Shown here: positions 23,826-34,380 of the stretch, piece by piece
Layout of the letters: the number at the start of each line of letters is the position of its first letter
How positions within the stretch are numbered: position 1 is the first letter of the stretch
NCBI GenBank assembly: GCA_023245935.1
Contig: JAHFJM010000004.1
Location: forward strand, 77,924 to 135,420
Length of the DNA: 57,497 bases
Source of the DNA: Candidatus Peribacteria bacterium
GTDB taxonomy: Bacteria > Patescibacteriota > Gracilibacteria > Peribacterales > Peribacteraceae
Direction of reading: 5' to 3'
Notes under the pieces: generated by a model
Seen by the model: the letters and a program-made list of their open reading frames with translations, nothing else
Databases searched by the model: none
What the model was told of the DNA's origin: nothing
Program-made: the position numbers and the translations under genes

Positions 23826-25841
23826 ATGCGAAACGCTTCAAGAGTTCTCGTCGGCTCGACCATCAGCCTCTGCGCAATTCTGTTCGCGTCTGTCGTTTTT
23901 GCACAGAATGACGGGAGCCCTGTCGACACCATTCAGATCGAAGCCGGCAAGATGCTGGAGATCAGCACCGATACGATCACGACAAAACCAGATTTCAGCT
24001 GGATCCTCACGAAAGACCGGAAGTTCCTGAATGCAGAGCGCACGAGGTTCTTCCAGACACGATTCGCACAGACCGGCAATTACATTCTGGATGTGAGCGT
24101 GCAGGACGCACAACCTGCCAAGAACGATTACAACGCATTCCATATCACCGTGACGGAACCCGGAACGGAAGCGACGCCGACGAGTACCACTACAACGCTG
24201 AAAGCTGTGCTGAAGACGATTCCGGCTTCCATCCAGGGAACAGTGTACGTTTCACCGAACGGCGGCATCGTCACGATCGACGGCAGCTCGTCGACCGGAA
24301 AGATTTCGTCGTACTTCCTGGATCTTGACAATGGTGTTGATACGGATGGCAATGGAGATCCAACCGACGACAGAGACAATCAGGACACGTACTCCGCTCA
24401 GAGCGGATCGCCGATCCTCTATCTGATGAAGAACAAGTCCGGTGCGCGAAAGATCACACTCACGGTGACGGACGCAACGACGGGGCAAACGAGCCGTGCA
24501 TCCGTCAATGTGGTCTTCGGGCAAGCACCGGCAGGAATGGGCAGTCAGCCGCAGACCGATCCCGGCAGTCCGATCACCATCGACCAAACAAACGGAATTG
24601 CCAGGTTCAGCGCGCAGATGCCGGACGCTGAAACTGCGGGAAGGGAACTGCTCTACGAATGGAACTTCGGCGACGGAGGCAGGAGTCTGCTGATGACCCC
24701 TGTCCACACGTACGCGATCAGCGGAACGTATGCAGTCAGCCTCACCGTTCGCGACATCTCGAACGGTCAGATCGTGTATCAAGGATCGACGAGTGTGCAG
24801 GCGGAAGCATCGCCGGCTGCAATGGGCAGCCAAAGCTCAGCATCGAGTGATTCGCAGGGAGGAGACACGAAAACTCCATCGGGGTTCTGGTCGACTGTGA
24901 AAGTTGGATTCATCGTCATCTTTTTAATCGCACTCGCTATCGGTTTGTACATGCTCTTCACGTGGATCAAGCGGAAGACAACGGGGACACTCGTCACGAC
25001 GATCGAGAACATGGAGAAGACGATCGTGAAGAGCGACAAAACAACCGACGGGAAACCGGAACCGCTGAAGATCAAGAAAGACAATCCCACGACGGAGGTT
25101 CGGACTCCCGTTCAGGGGGATCTCCTCGACAAAGAAAAATCGAAGACGGAGTTCTCCGGCACGAAGCGTGATAACGCCGTTCCGGTCGCCGCATCCGGTC
25201 CGGTTCCCAGCTGGCTCGCGAAAGCATCGACCACTCCGATAGCGAGCCCTGCTCCGACTGCCCCTGCTCCCATCCCCGCTCCGGTGATCGATGCGACTGT
25301 ATCTCCCGCAAAAGTTGAACCGCAAAAACCGTCTGCTGCACCAAAAAGTCCAGCGGCTCCTGTACCGGATTGGCTGAAAGAAGCACCACAGAAAAAAGAA
25401 GCAAAACCAAGTGCCCCGACCGCTGCAGCCGTCACTCCGATCCCTGCTTCTACGGCAGCAAAACAGGAACCGAAGCAACCCGCTCCGCTAGCAGCCGCAC
25501 CCAAAGAACAACCAAAGCCGCAGAAGCCAAGCGTACCGGCTGCACCAATTCCTGCACCGAAGACACTTCAAGAACCACCAAAACCGAAGGCGATCACAGC
25601 TCCTGTAGTTACTGAGAAGAAGGAAGTGAAAGTGCAGGCTCCGGCACCGGCACCGCAGCCGCCAAAGAAGCCGACACCAGCTCCTGTGAAACCAAGCCCT
25701 GCTCAGACAGCAACTAAGCCAGTCCCTCAGGATATTCCGAAAGATGAGAAAGCGTCATCGAAACCTTCGGCAAAACCAAAGACAAACGGAGGCGACGAAC
25801 CGCCGATTGCGATCATCAAAGCAGATAGTTTGATGAAGTAG
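23826..25841 (+). CDS. PKD-domain surface protein with Pro-rich cytoplasmic tail
   Basis: 671 residues: signal peptide (1-26, ending SVVFA), a beta-rich region (about 30-230) with an Asp-rich segment at 172-185 (DTDGNGDPTDDRDN) that could bind calcium, a PKD domain (about 240-328, LYEWNFGDGG and HTYAISGTYAVSLTV), one membrane segment (358-380), and a 290-residue tail very rich in Pro, Ala and Lys. The tail carries a twice-seen motif VP(S/D)WL. It may link the surface to a cytoplasmic partner, perhaps with the adjacent pilin-like protein. The start at 23826 begins the signal peptide; an ATG at 23784 lies inside the previous gene. Confidence 0.85.
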   Translation: MRNASRVLVGSTISLCAILFASVVFAQNDGSPVDTIQIEAGKMLEISTDTITTKPDFSWILTKDRKFLNAERTRFFQTRFAQTGNYILDVSVQDAQPAKNDYNAFHITVTEPGTEATPTSTTTTLKAVLKTIPASIQGTVYVSPNGGIVTIDGSSSTGKISSYFLDLDNGVDTDGNGDPTDDRDNQDTYSAQSGSPILYLMKNKSGARKITLTVTDATTGQTSRASVNVVFGQAPAGMGSQPQTDPGSPITIDQTNGIARFSAQMPDAETAGRELLYEWNFGDGGRSLLMTPVHTYAISGTYAVSLTVRDISNGQIVYQGSTSVQAEASPAAMGSQSSASSDSQGGDTKTPSGFWSTVKVGFIVIFLIALAIGLYMLFTWIKRKTTGTLVTTIENMEKTIVKSDKTTDGKPEPLKIKKDNPTTEVRTPVQGDLLDKEKSKTEFSGTKRDNAVPVAASGPVPSWLAKASTTPIASPAPTAPAPIPAPVIDATVSPAKVEPQKPSAAPKSPAAPVPDWLKEAPQKKEAKPSAPTAAAVTPIPASTAAKQEPKQPAPLAAAPKEQPKPQKPSVPAAPIPAPKTLQEPPKPKAITAPVVTEKKEVKVQAPAPAPQPPKKPTPAPVKPSPAQTATKPVPQDIPKDEKASSKPSAKPKTNGGDEPPIAIIKADSLMK

Positions 25842-25849
25842 AGGGAGAT

Positions 25850-26287
25850 TCAGTGATCTCCGCAGCATTCATGTACCTGAGTCGCAGTGTCGTTTTTTTG
25901 CGCAGCCAATCTCGCTTTTCTTTCATCGTCGAGTATGGCTTTTGCAGCAGGATTGATGCTACTGAGAGCATGCAGAGCATCGTGACGAAACGGAGAATGC
26001 TGATCGAATGCAAACTTCTCGATTGGTGCAAGCAAATGAGCCGTATGCTTCTTCGAAGTCAGCACTTCACTCAAAGCAACGACCAATTTCATAATCTCCC
26101 TAGTCCAGGAATCATTCATATTCGGTCGCACCTCAATAAACCTCGACATTAACATCTCTTCAGACGCATCATCAGAAAGATTGGCAAGATAGTCACCAAG
26201 ACCAAGTGGCTCTAGTTTCGCACGAGCCTGCGAAAGCAGACTCACCCCTTCAGTCTCTGCCGATGATTGAACAAGTTCGTTATTCAT
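25850..26287 (-). CDS. Hypothetical protein, 145 residues
   Basis: A soluble helical protein starting MNNELVQSSAETEGVS. A longer frame exists but runs into tRNA-His. It has no signal, membrane segment or recognised motif and ends CCGDH. It is convergent with the PKD gene, with eight bases between stops. The helical pattern (LSSINPAAKAILDDERKARLAAQKND) suggests a HEAT-like or coiled structure, but this is only an impression. Confidence 0.6.
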   Translation of the reverse strand: MNNELVQSSAETEGVSLLSQARAKLEPLGLGDYLANLSDDASEEMLMSRFIEVRPNMNDSWTREIMKLVVALSEVLTSKKHTAHLLAPIEKFAFDQHSPFRHDALHALSSINPAAKAILDDERKARLAAQKNDTATQVHECCGDH

Positions 26288-26335
26288 ATACCACAATGCT
26301 GCGCTTCCTGTGGCATAAGTCAAGAAAATGGTGAC

Positions 26336-26414
26336 TGGGGCGATCGACGGGACTCGAACCCGCGACCCTCTGGACCACAACCAGATGCTCTAACCAAGCT
26401 GAGCTACGATCGCC
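26336..26414 (-). tRNA. tRNA-His (anticodon GUG)
   Basis: The cloverleaf has anticodon loop TTGTGGT (anticodon GTG). The gene encodes the extra G at position -1, pairing with C73, which is a histidyl-tRNA identity element, and it encodes CCA. It is divergent from hisS, whose ATG lies 70 bases away. Confidence 0.96.
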
Positions 26415-26483
26415 ATGGGAGAAAGAAAAGAACAACTGACGAGAGCATAGCTTTTTTATGTGCGCCCCGCTACACTCCCCCGC

Positions 26484-27839
26484 ATGGCTGAGCTGAAATA
26501 TCGTTCACCGAAAGGCGTGCATGACGTGCTCCCGTCGGATCACCAGTACATGACGTACATCAAGAAAGCAGTGCGTCACCGCGCGCGCCAGGCGGGCTTC
26601 AAACGCATTGATCCGCCGATCTTCGAGGAGCGTGCGCTCTTTGAGCGGGGCATTGGTGAACACACCGATATCGTCGAGAAAGAACTATTCACTGTCTCCA
26701 GAAAAGGTGCGGAGGACACCGCAAGCAAAGACTATGCGCTCCGTCCGGAGTTCACAGCCGGCATCTGCAGGAGTTTCATCGAGCAAGGGATGCAGGAATT
26801 GCCGCAACCGGTGGAGCTCTATGCCATCGGACCGTGCTTTCGCTACGACCGACCGCAGAAGGGTCGGTATCGCCAGTTCCACCAGTTCGACTTCGAAGTG
26901 ATCGGACTCAGTGATCCCTCCATCGACGCGCAGCTCATTCATATGGTCGTGAAAATCTTCACCGATCTGAAGATCCTCGGTCGTCTGTCACTGCAGGTGA
27001 ATAACATCGGCTCACCCGAGGATCGGAAGAACTACGTCCAAGCACTCAAAGATTACTTCGTCGGAAAGGAACGTAATCTCCCCGAACTCGATCGGAAGCG
27101 TCTTGCGGTAAACCCGCTCCGGCTCCTCGATTCCAAAGAGGAAGACACGATGATTCTCATCAAGATGGCTCCAACGCTCGATCAATTCATCGGAACGGAG
27201 AGCAAGAAATACCACGCGGTGCTTCTGGAGTACCTCGACACGCTCGGCATTCCGTACACGCAGAATATGGGGCTGGTCCGGGGGCTCGATTACTACAATC
27301 AAACGGTCTTCGAGTTTTGGGACAGTTCGACCGGCGCGCAGAATGCGGTCGGTGGAGGCGGTCGGTACGACTACTTGCTTGAAGAGCTGGGAGGAAAGGC
27401 AACGCCGGGTGTCGGCTTCGCGGGAGGAATGGAGCGGATCATGTGGCACATGCAGGAAGCAGGCGTTCTCGCCCCGAACAAGGATCAGGTGGACGTCTTC
27501 GTGGCGCAGCTCGGACCCGAGGCGAAGAAAAAGTCTCTGCCGCTTGTCAGCGAACTCCGGGACCTCGGCATTCACACCGTCGGTGCCCTCGGCGAAGCAA
27601 GCCTCAAAAGCCAGATGCGCCTCGCAGATCGTTTCCAGGCAAAGTACACGCTGCTCCTCGGACAGCTTGAGGTGAAGGAAGATACGATCATTCTCCGCGA
27701 CATGGCAGCCGGGAAACAGAAGCAAATCCCCTTCTCCAAAGCGATCCCCGAGATCGTCAAATTGATCGGAAAAAATCATCTCGACAGCTACTCGATCACG
27801 GACAAGTTCGGAAAGTTTTCAGATCCGGGGGAGGGCTAG
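26484..27839 (+). CDS. hisS: Histidine-tRNA ligase
   Basis: Charges tRNA-His, whose gene lies just upstream in the opposite direction. The 451 residues have class II motif 2 as FRYDRPQKGRYRQFHQFD, the histidine-binding stretch GLVRGLDYYNQTVFEF and motif 3 GVGFAGGMERI, then an anticodon-binding domain (about 340-430). The position usually read as RPEGT is RPEFT. The start at 26484 is chosen because TACACT (26471-26476) lies seven bases before it, the leaderless pattern. The last 20 residues are an extra tail. Confidence 0.95.
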   Translation: MAELKYRSPKGVHDVLPSDHQYMTYIKKAVRHRARQAGFKRIDPPIFEERALFERGIGEHTDIVEKELFTVSRKGAEDTASKDYALRPEFTAGICRSFIEQGMQELPQPVELYAIGPCFRYDRPQKGRYRQFHQFDFEVIGLSDPSIDAQLIHMVVKIFTDLKILGRLSLQVNNIGSPEDRKNYVQALKDYFVGKERNLPELDRKRLAVNPLRLLDSKEEDTMILIKMAPTLDQFIGTESKKYHAVLLEYLDTLGIPYTQNMGLVRGLDYYNQTVFEFWDSSTGAQNAVGGGGRYDYLLEELGGKATPGVGFAGGMERIMWHMQEAGVLAPNKDQVDVFVAQLGPEAKKKSLPLVSELRDLGIHTVGALGEASLKSQMRLADRFQAKYTLLLGQLEVKEDTIILRDMAAGKQKQIPFSKAIPEIVKLIGKNHLDSYSITDKFGKFSDPGEG

Positions 27840-27854
27840 ATCGAAGCGAAAGAC

Positions 27855-30169
<2,315 letters not shown>

Positions 30170-30215
30170 TCAATGCATGCTGAATCGCTCATTTTGGCTT
30201 CGGCTTGCGATGAAT

Positions 30216-30351
30216 TTGACATTATTACTTTATGTTACTTGATAATATCAATGATCTTCCCTATACTTTGCCAATGCCGCGCGCAGTTATTGTTTCGGTA
30301 TTGCACCGAGCGCTGCGCAAAGCATCATGGTCTTTCAGAAGGAGTCTTGCC
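30216..30351 (+). promoter_or_regulatory. csrA upstream region with two promoter-like sites
   Basis: TTGACA (30216-30221) precedes GATAAT (30241-30246) by 19 bases. A second -10 box TATACT (30262-30267) lies six bases before an ATG (30274) in frame with csrA. The csrA Shine-Dalgarno AGAAGGAG (30337-30344) contains a GGA and lies between CATGG (30326-30330) and CCATG (30350-30354), a layout compatible with CsrA binding to its own leader. Confidence 0.5.
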
Positions 30352-30558
30352 ATGTTGGTTCTTTCCCGAAAACGCGATGAGAAGATCCTGATCACACTGC
30401 CCGATGGGCGTCTGGTCGAGATCATGGTTGTCGATATCCAGGGGGATAAAGTCCGCCTGGGAATCGAAGCACCGAAGGAGGTGCCCGTCCATCGCCAAGA
30501 GGTCTATGAGGCCATTCAGAAAAAACAGAATGTGCCTGTCGCCTCCACAAAGAACTAG
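30352..30558 (+). CDS. csrA: Carbon storage regulator CsrA
   Basis: A small RNA-binding dimer that blocks or stabilises mRNAs at GGA motifs. The 68 residues start MLVLSRKRDEKILI and include the RNA-contact segment VRLGIEAPKEVPVHR(Q)EVYE, full length for the family. The start is set by the family N terminus and by AGAAGGAG seven bases upstream. An in-frame ATG at 30274 with a close -10 box could add 26 residues, which would bury the conserved N-terminal strand. A terminator follows. It is divergent from gyrB. No flagellar gene or fliW is nearby. Confidence 0.94.
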   Translation: MLVLSRKRDEKILITLPDGRLVEIMVVDIQGDKVRLGIEAPKEVPVHRQEVYEAIQKKQNVPVASTKN

Positions 30559-30589
30559 CAATCAGTCTCACGGCTGGTTGCAACCGATC

Positions 30590-30623
30590 GAGAGGGTGAC
30601 GTTCGCGCCACCCTCTCCTTTTT
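30590..30623 (+). terminator. Intrinsic terminator after csrA
   Basis: A 9-base-pair stem, GAGAGGGTG with CACCCTCTC (30590-30598 with 30609-30617), is followed by CTTTTTG. Confidence 0.92.
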
Positions 30624-30698
30624 GTATCTTCTCCTCCTCTCTCCGCTTTGCTATTCTCCATTGTCAATCCTCCCCTTCCTCCCTACAATCTCTCCGCT

Positions 30699-31217
30699 AT
30701 GACAACCACCAACCCACCCGCTGCCGGATTCGTCGAGAACGAAGACATGCTCATCACGAAGGAAGGCTTGAAGAAAATTAAAGAAGAGCTCGATTTCCTC
30801 AAGACCACGAAGCGTCAGGAAATTGCGCAGCGACTGAAAGAAGCGATCTCGTATGGAGACCTCTCCGAGAACGCCGAGTACGAGGAAGCCAAGAACGATC
30901 AGGCGTTCATCGAGGGACGCATTCTGGAGCTCGAGAAGCAGATCAAGAACGCAAAACTCATCACCGAAGGCATCGTCTCGAAATCCAAGAGCAAGACGAT
31001 CGATATCGGTTCGATCGTGACGGTGCGCAACAAGACGGACAGCGACGAGCCCGAGACCTACACGATCGTCGGCAGCATGGAAGCAGACCCGATCGAGCAC
31101 AAAATCAGCAACGAATCCCCGATCGGCAAAGCTCTGCTCGGTCGTGAGAAAGGAGACATCGTGGATGTCGTCGCACCGGCGGGAAAGTTTAAGTATGAGA
31201 TACTGAAAGTTGCGTAA
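30699..31217 (+). CDS. greA: Transcription elongation factor GreA
   Basis: Rescues backtracked RNA polymerase by stimulating transcript cleavage. The 172 residues have the coiled-coil domain with acidic tip (AISYGDLSENAEYEEAKNDQ) and the FKBP-like C-terminal domain (SPIGKALLGREKGD, FKYEILKV). About 17 residues precede the usual start (MLITKEGLKK). TACAAT (30684-30689) lies nine bases before the chosen ATG, supporting that start. A heptamer-phased hairpin follows the stop directly. Confidence 0.95.
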   Translation: MTTTNPPAAGFVENEDMLITKEGLKKIKEELDFLKTTKRQEIAQRLKEAISYGDLSENAEYEEAKNDQAFIEGRILELEKQIKNAKLITEGIVSKSKSKTIDIGSIVTVRNKTDSDEPETYTIVGSMEADPIEHKISNESPIGKALLGREKGDIVDVVAPAGKFKYEILKVA

Positions 31218-31291
31218 TTGAATTACGAATTATAGAACATTGCTGCTCTTGGGTGGGCTTCCTAATTCATAATTCTTAATTCATAATTCAT
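31218..31291. repeat. Heptamer-phased hairpin (TAATTCA type)
   Basis: The right arm (31263-31291) is TAATTCA TAATTCT TAATTCA TAATTCA; the left arm (31217-31233) is the complementary TGAATTA CGAATTA. The loop holds GGGTGGGC. It fills the gap between greA and the next gene. Confidence 0.8.
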
Positions 31292-31293
31292 CC

Positions 31294-31680
31294 ATGGCAG
31301 ACCAATCCCAACCGCAGACCTCCGCTCTCGTGATCTCTCCTGAAATTCAGGAAAAGTTCGGTTCGCTTCTTGCGCTCATCCAGGGATCGGAAAGCATGAA
31401 TAATGAAGAGAGACAGTACTGGATCAACATCCTTCCGGTCATGACACCCGAGCAGATCAAAAATCTGGATGACATTCTGACGAATGAGAAGAAGCAGCTT
31501 GCCGCCATCGATGAGAAGTACAGCAAGGAAGCAGCCGGATCCGGAAAAGTGATCGACAGCAAAGCGATGGAAGAAAAGATAAAGACAAAGAAGAAGCAAC
31601 GTGAAAAAATTGAAAAAGCGGCTGCGGAGAAAGAAGAGCAAACCGAAGAAGAGATACTCGGGAAGATACAGGCAATGTAG
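31294..31680 (+). CDS. Hypothetical coiled-coil protein
   Basis: A 128-residue soluble protein. The first half is helical (FGSLLALIQG, IKNLDDILTNEKKQL); the second half is very rich in Lys and Glu (KAMEEKIKTKKKQREKIEKAAAEKEEQTEEEIL), typical of a coiled coil. It ends two bases before the convergent holA stop. No function is recognised. Confidence 0.7.
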   Translation: MADQSQPQTSALVISPEIQEKFGSLLALIQGSESMNNEERQYWINILPVMTPEQIKNLDDILTNEKKQLAAIDEKYSKEAAGSGKVIDSKAMEEKIKTKKKQREKIEKAAAEKEEQTEEEILGKIQAM

Positions 31681-31681
31681 G

Positions 31682-32650
31682 TTAGGAGTGGGGGTTCGTC
31701 ATTAAGATCATCCGCTCGCTCAGTGCGATTACCTCTCCCGGACGGTCTGCCGAGTAATGGTAACCACCGGATTTCAGCTGAATGTCTGCATCGGCTGCCA
31801 TCGCAACAAGAGCACGCATTCGAGCTAGACCTATCGACTTCGCAAGCGGCAGAAGCCCCCGTACCTGCATGAAGTACAACCCCGTCGACGTTGCAATGGA
31901 ACGCTCGTTCGTAATCCCGGCATCGACTGAGGCAACGACGAGAGTGAGATTCTTGATCATCGAGAGGAGAATCGTCCAGAGTCCGTACGCATCTTCTCCG
32001 CGTTCAATGCGACGGACGAAGAACGCATGTGCCTCCGTTGCCTTTCCCGAGCCGATCAAATCGGTCAGTTGCCATACAATCTGGTCTCCCGACGGCACCG
32101 CGAGAGTCTCGACTTCTCGAATGCCGATCTCGCCCTTCGAGAGTGCCGAGAGCTTTTCGAGTTCGCTTTCGAGCATCCACTGATCGGTACCGACAATCGA
32201 GAGCAGTAACTTCTCCGCATCGGAATTGATGGTGCTGCCGAGTGCGTGCACAGTTTTTTGCACCCACTGAAGAAGTTCTGCGGGTGAGAGAAGCGGAAAA
32301 GATTTTCCCTCCGCAGTCTTCTCGATGTGCTTCAGAATCCCAAGCCTCTTATCCGGTTTCGATTCGACGATCGCAAGAACCGTCTGCGGGTGAATACTCT
32401 CGATAACCCGCTGAAAATCTTCCTTCTCGATCTTCGGAAGCCCTTCCAGAATCACCAATCTCTTCTCCGCAATGAACGGCATGACCGAGACGGCATCCAG
32501 AAGATCCGACACCGTCTTGCCGGGTGCCTGCAGAACCAGCAAATTCTCGGGTCCGTGCTTTTCCGTAAAAATACCCTTCCAACGAAGAATTTCTTTCGAG
32601 AGGGCATACGTGTTTTCGCCTCTGAAGAAGTAGAGATTCTTGAGATCCAT
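31682..32650 (-). CDS. holA: DNA polymerase III subunit delta
   Basis: Clamp-loader subunit that opens the sliding clamp. The 322 residues follow the HolA pattern: an N-terminal strand LKNLYFFRGEN, RLVILEGLP, a mid-domain with SPAELLQWVQK, and the C-terminal helical collar domain (QIVWQLTDLIGSGKATEA, GEDAYGLWTILLSMIKNL). Sequence conservation in the family is low, but order and length fit. TACGAT with an upstream TG lies nine bases before the ATG. Confidence 0.85.
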   Translation of the reverse strand: MDLKNLYFFRGENTYALSKEILRWKGIFTEKHGPENLLVLQAPGKTVSDLLDAVSVMPFIAEKRLVILEGLPKIEKEDFQRVIESIHPQTVLAIVESKPDKRLGILKHIEKTAEGKSFPLLSPAELLQWVQKTVHALGSTINSDAEKLLLSIVGTDQWMLESELEKLSALSKGEIGIREVETLAVPSGDQIVWQLTDLIGSGKATEAHAFFVRRIERGEDAYGLWTILLSMIKNLTLVVASVDAGITNERSIATSTGLYFMQVRGLLPLAKSIGLARMRALVAMAADADIQLKSGGYHYSADRPGEVIALSERMILMTNPHS

Positions 32651-32737
32651 GAGAGTGCTATCGTAACATCATATCCTCTATATTAGTCAATTCTTCTCCG
32701 TGGAGAAAAATGCCATTGTGGGCTATAATGATAGGAA

Positions 32738-33064
32738 ATGAAACATTCCTATTCTTTCTTCGGCAAGAAATCCCTGCGCACGATTGCCATCGTCGGAAGC
32801 AGCATGACGGTTGCGTTCATCCTCGGTGTTCGCACTGCGGGTGACGTACAGCCGGTCGTCGGTGAGACGCGTGCGGGCGGCGCCGTCATTCTCGGTGATC
32901 TGAATGGAAACGGCATCGTGGATATCGATGATGCGAAGAAAGCTCTGGAACTCGTGAAGGGTCTGCGAACCCCTCTCCCGCAGGAACTGGCTGCCGATCC
33001 CGATCAGAACTTCACGATCACGATCGATGACGTACTTTCCATCCTCAACTCGATCAAGAAATAA
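32738..33064 (+). CDS. Exported dockerin-like protein
   Basis: A 108-residue protein with an N-terminal hydrophobic segment (IAIVGSSMTVAFILGV, about 16-31) and a dockerin type I-like module: GDLNGNGIVDIDDAKKALELVKG and a second, weaker copy, ADPDQNFTITIDDVLSILNSI. The DxNxNGxVDxxD loop is a typical calcium site; the second copy keeps only some ligands. TATAAT (32724-32729) is eight bases before the ATG. The next gene encodes a cohesin-like protein, its natural binding partner. Confidence 0.8.
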   Translation: MKHSYSFFGKKSLRTIAIVGSSMTVAFILGVRTAGDVQPVVGETRAGGAVILGDLNGNGIVDIDDAKKALELVKGLRTPLPQELAADPDQNFTITIDDVLSILNSIKK

Positions 33065-33099
33065 AAAGAGTCTCAGAGATCATACAAACATACAACTCT

Positions 33100-34380
33100 A
33101 TGAAGTCCCCTCGACTCACATCAATTCTTGCAACCAGCGTCCTCTCTGTTCTTGCGTTTTCGCGGATGGCACTGGCACAAGACAGCAATCCCATCGGACT
33201 CGTGCTCGAGCCGCACTGTGCGAACGAGGATCGAACGCACTGCCCCGTGTTCGATGTGCTGAATCCAACGCATCTTTCGACCAACGTTCTGGAAGTCGGT
33301 GACATTCTCGATGTCGACGTCGTCCTCCTGAATGGAATGAAGACGGGAATCAAGACGATCCAGAGCTGGCTTTCGTACGATCCCGAGAGTTTGGAAGTTC
33401 GCAGTGTCAGCCTGACGCCCGTTCTCGCAAAACCGACCCCGGGAGAGCAGAAGGCAGATCCGACACTCAAGATCATCAAGATCGGCGGTGACACGGGCGA
33501 CATCAAAACGAACAGAGTGTCCATCGCTCGCATCACATTCCGCGTGAAGGAAACAGGAAAAAACAATCTCCTCTCGTTCGATAACTTCCGCGAGGATGGC
33601 ATGGGGCAGACATCCGTACGAGGGGACTCCGTTCTTCATGACACGAACGGGGGGCTTGGCGAGGTTCCCTGTTTTGCGGGAATGGTTTGCAGAAAAGATC
33701 TGGTTTCACTGCTGCAGACCGAGCCGAGTGCGCTTGCGGTTCTCGTTGCGGGAATGAAGAAAGCGGCAAACGATCTGGTTTTCCCTCCGGCAGCATCTCT
33801 GCAAAGTTCTGCGGCAATGCCGATCACGCCTGTCAGCCAACCTGCTGAGACGAATCCGGTGCAGGCGAACACTGCATCGTCCTTCGGGCTGCTGCAGGTG
33901 CAGAATGTGCGCGTCACATCCAGAGACAGCAGTATTTTCCTCGGATGGCAGCCGCTGCAGAGCAGTGCGCTTGCCGGATACAACGTCTACTACGGCACCG
34001 TCAGCGGCAGGTACATCCAGAGACGCTCGGTTCCGGCAAACACGTCCAGTCTGGTGATTCGCGATCTGGAACCGGGAACAATGTACTTTTTCGCAGTGCG
34101 AGGGTACGACGCAAATGATCTGGAAACGGTCTTCAGTCAGGAAGTTTCCGTCACCGTCGGCAGCCCGGAAAGTTCGTCTGCACCACTGGTCGGAGGGATT
34201 CCGGATGTGCAGACCGCTCCTCAAAATTTGATCAAGAGTCGCGGCGGAACGGAGGTCAACGGAACGACCGGCACAAGCGACACTCTCATTGTCTTTGCCG
34301 TTCTCTGCGCCTTCATCGGAACCGCATTTGCCGCACACAGGCAATATGCTCTGTTGCGTCCCCTTCCTTATGTCAGATAA
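33100..34380 (+). CDS. Cohesin-like plus fibronectin III surface protein
   Basis: 426 residues: signal peptide (1-26, ending RMALA), a cohesin-like beta domain (about 60-175, VGDILDVDVVLLNGMK, SWLSYDPESLEV, ISIARITFRV-like strand), a low-complexity linker, one Fn3 domain (about 262-352, VRVTSRDSSIFLGW, YNVYYGT, LEPGTMYFFAVRGYD) and a C-terminal membrane helix (about 393-412) with a basic tail. It probably sits on the cell surface and may bind the dockerin-like protein encoded 35 bases upstream. It overlaps the next gene by 11 bases. Confidence 0.82.
   Translation: MKSPRLTSILATSVLSVLAFSRMALAQDSNPIGLVLEPHCANEDRTHCPVFDVLNPTHLSTNVLEVGDILDVDVVLLNGMKTGIKTIQSWLSYDPESLEVRSVSLTPVLAKPTPGEQKADPTLKIIKIGGDTGDIKTNRVSIARITFRVKETGKNNLLSFDNFREDGMGQTSVRGDSVLHDTNGGLGEVPCFAGMVCRKDLVSLLQTEPSALAVLVAGMKKAANDLVFPPAASLQSSAAMPITPVSQPAETNPVQANTASSFGLLQVQNVRVTSRDSSIFLGWQPLQSSALAGYNVYYGTVSGRYIQRRSVPANTSSLVIRDLEPGTMYFFAVRGYDANDLETVFSQEVSVTVGSPESSSAPLVGGIPDVQTAPQNLIKSRGGTEVNGTTGTSDTLIVFAVLCAFIGTAFAAHRQYALLRPLPYVR

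Noticed and set aside
32738-33064. Calling the small dockerin-like protein an EF-hand protein
   Set aside because: The first loop is EF-hand-like, but the paired-repeat layout and the adjacent cohesin-like gene fit dockerin better.
34200-34380. A sortase sorting signal at the C terminus of the cohesin-like protein
   Set aside because: There is a hydrophobic helix and a basic tail, but only NGTTG precedes it. No LPxTG or LAxTG motif is present, so a link to the sortase at 18831 is not supported.
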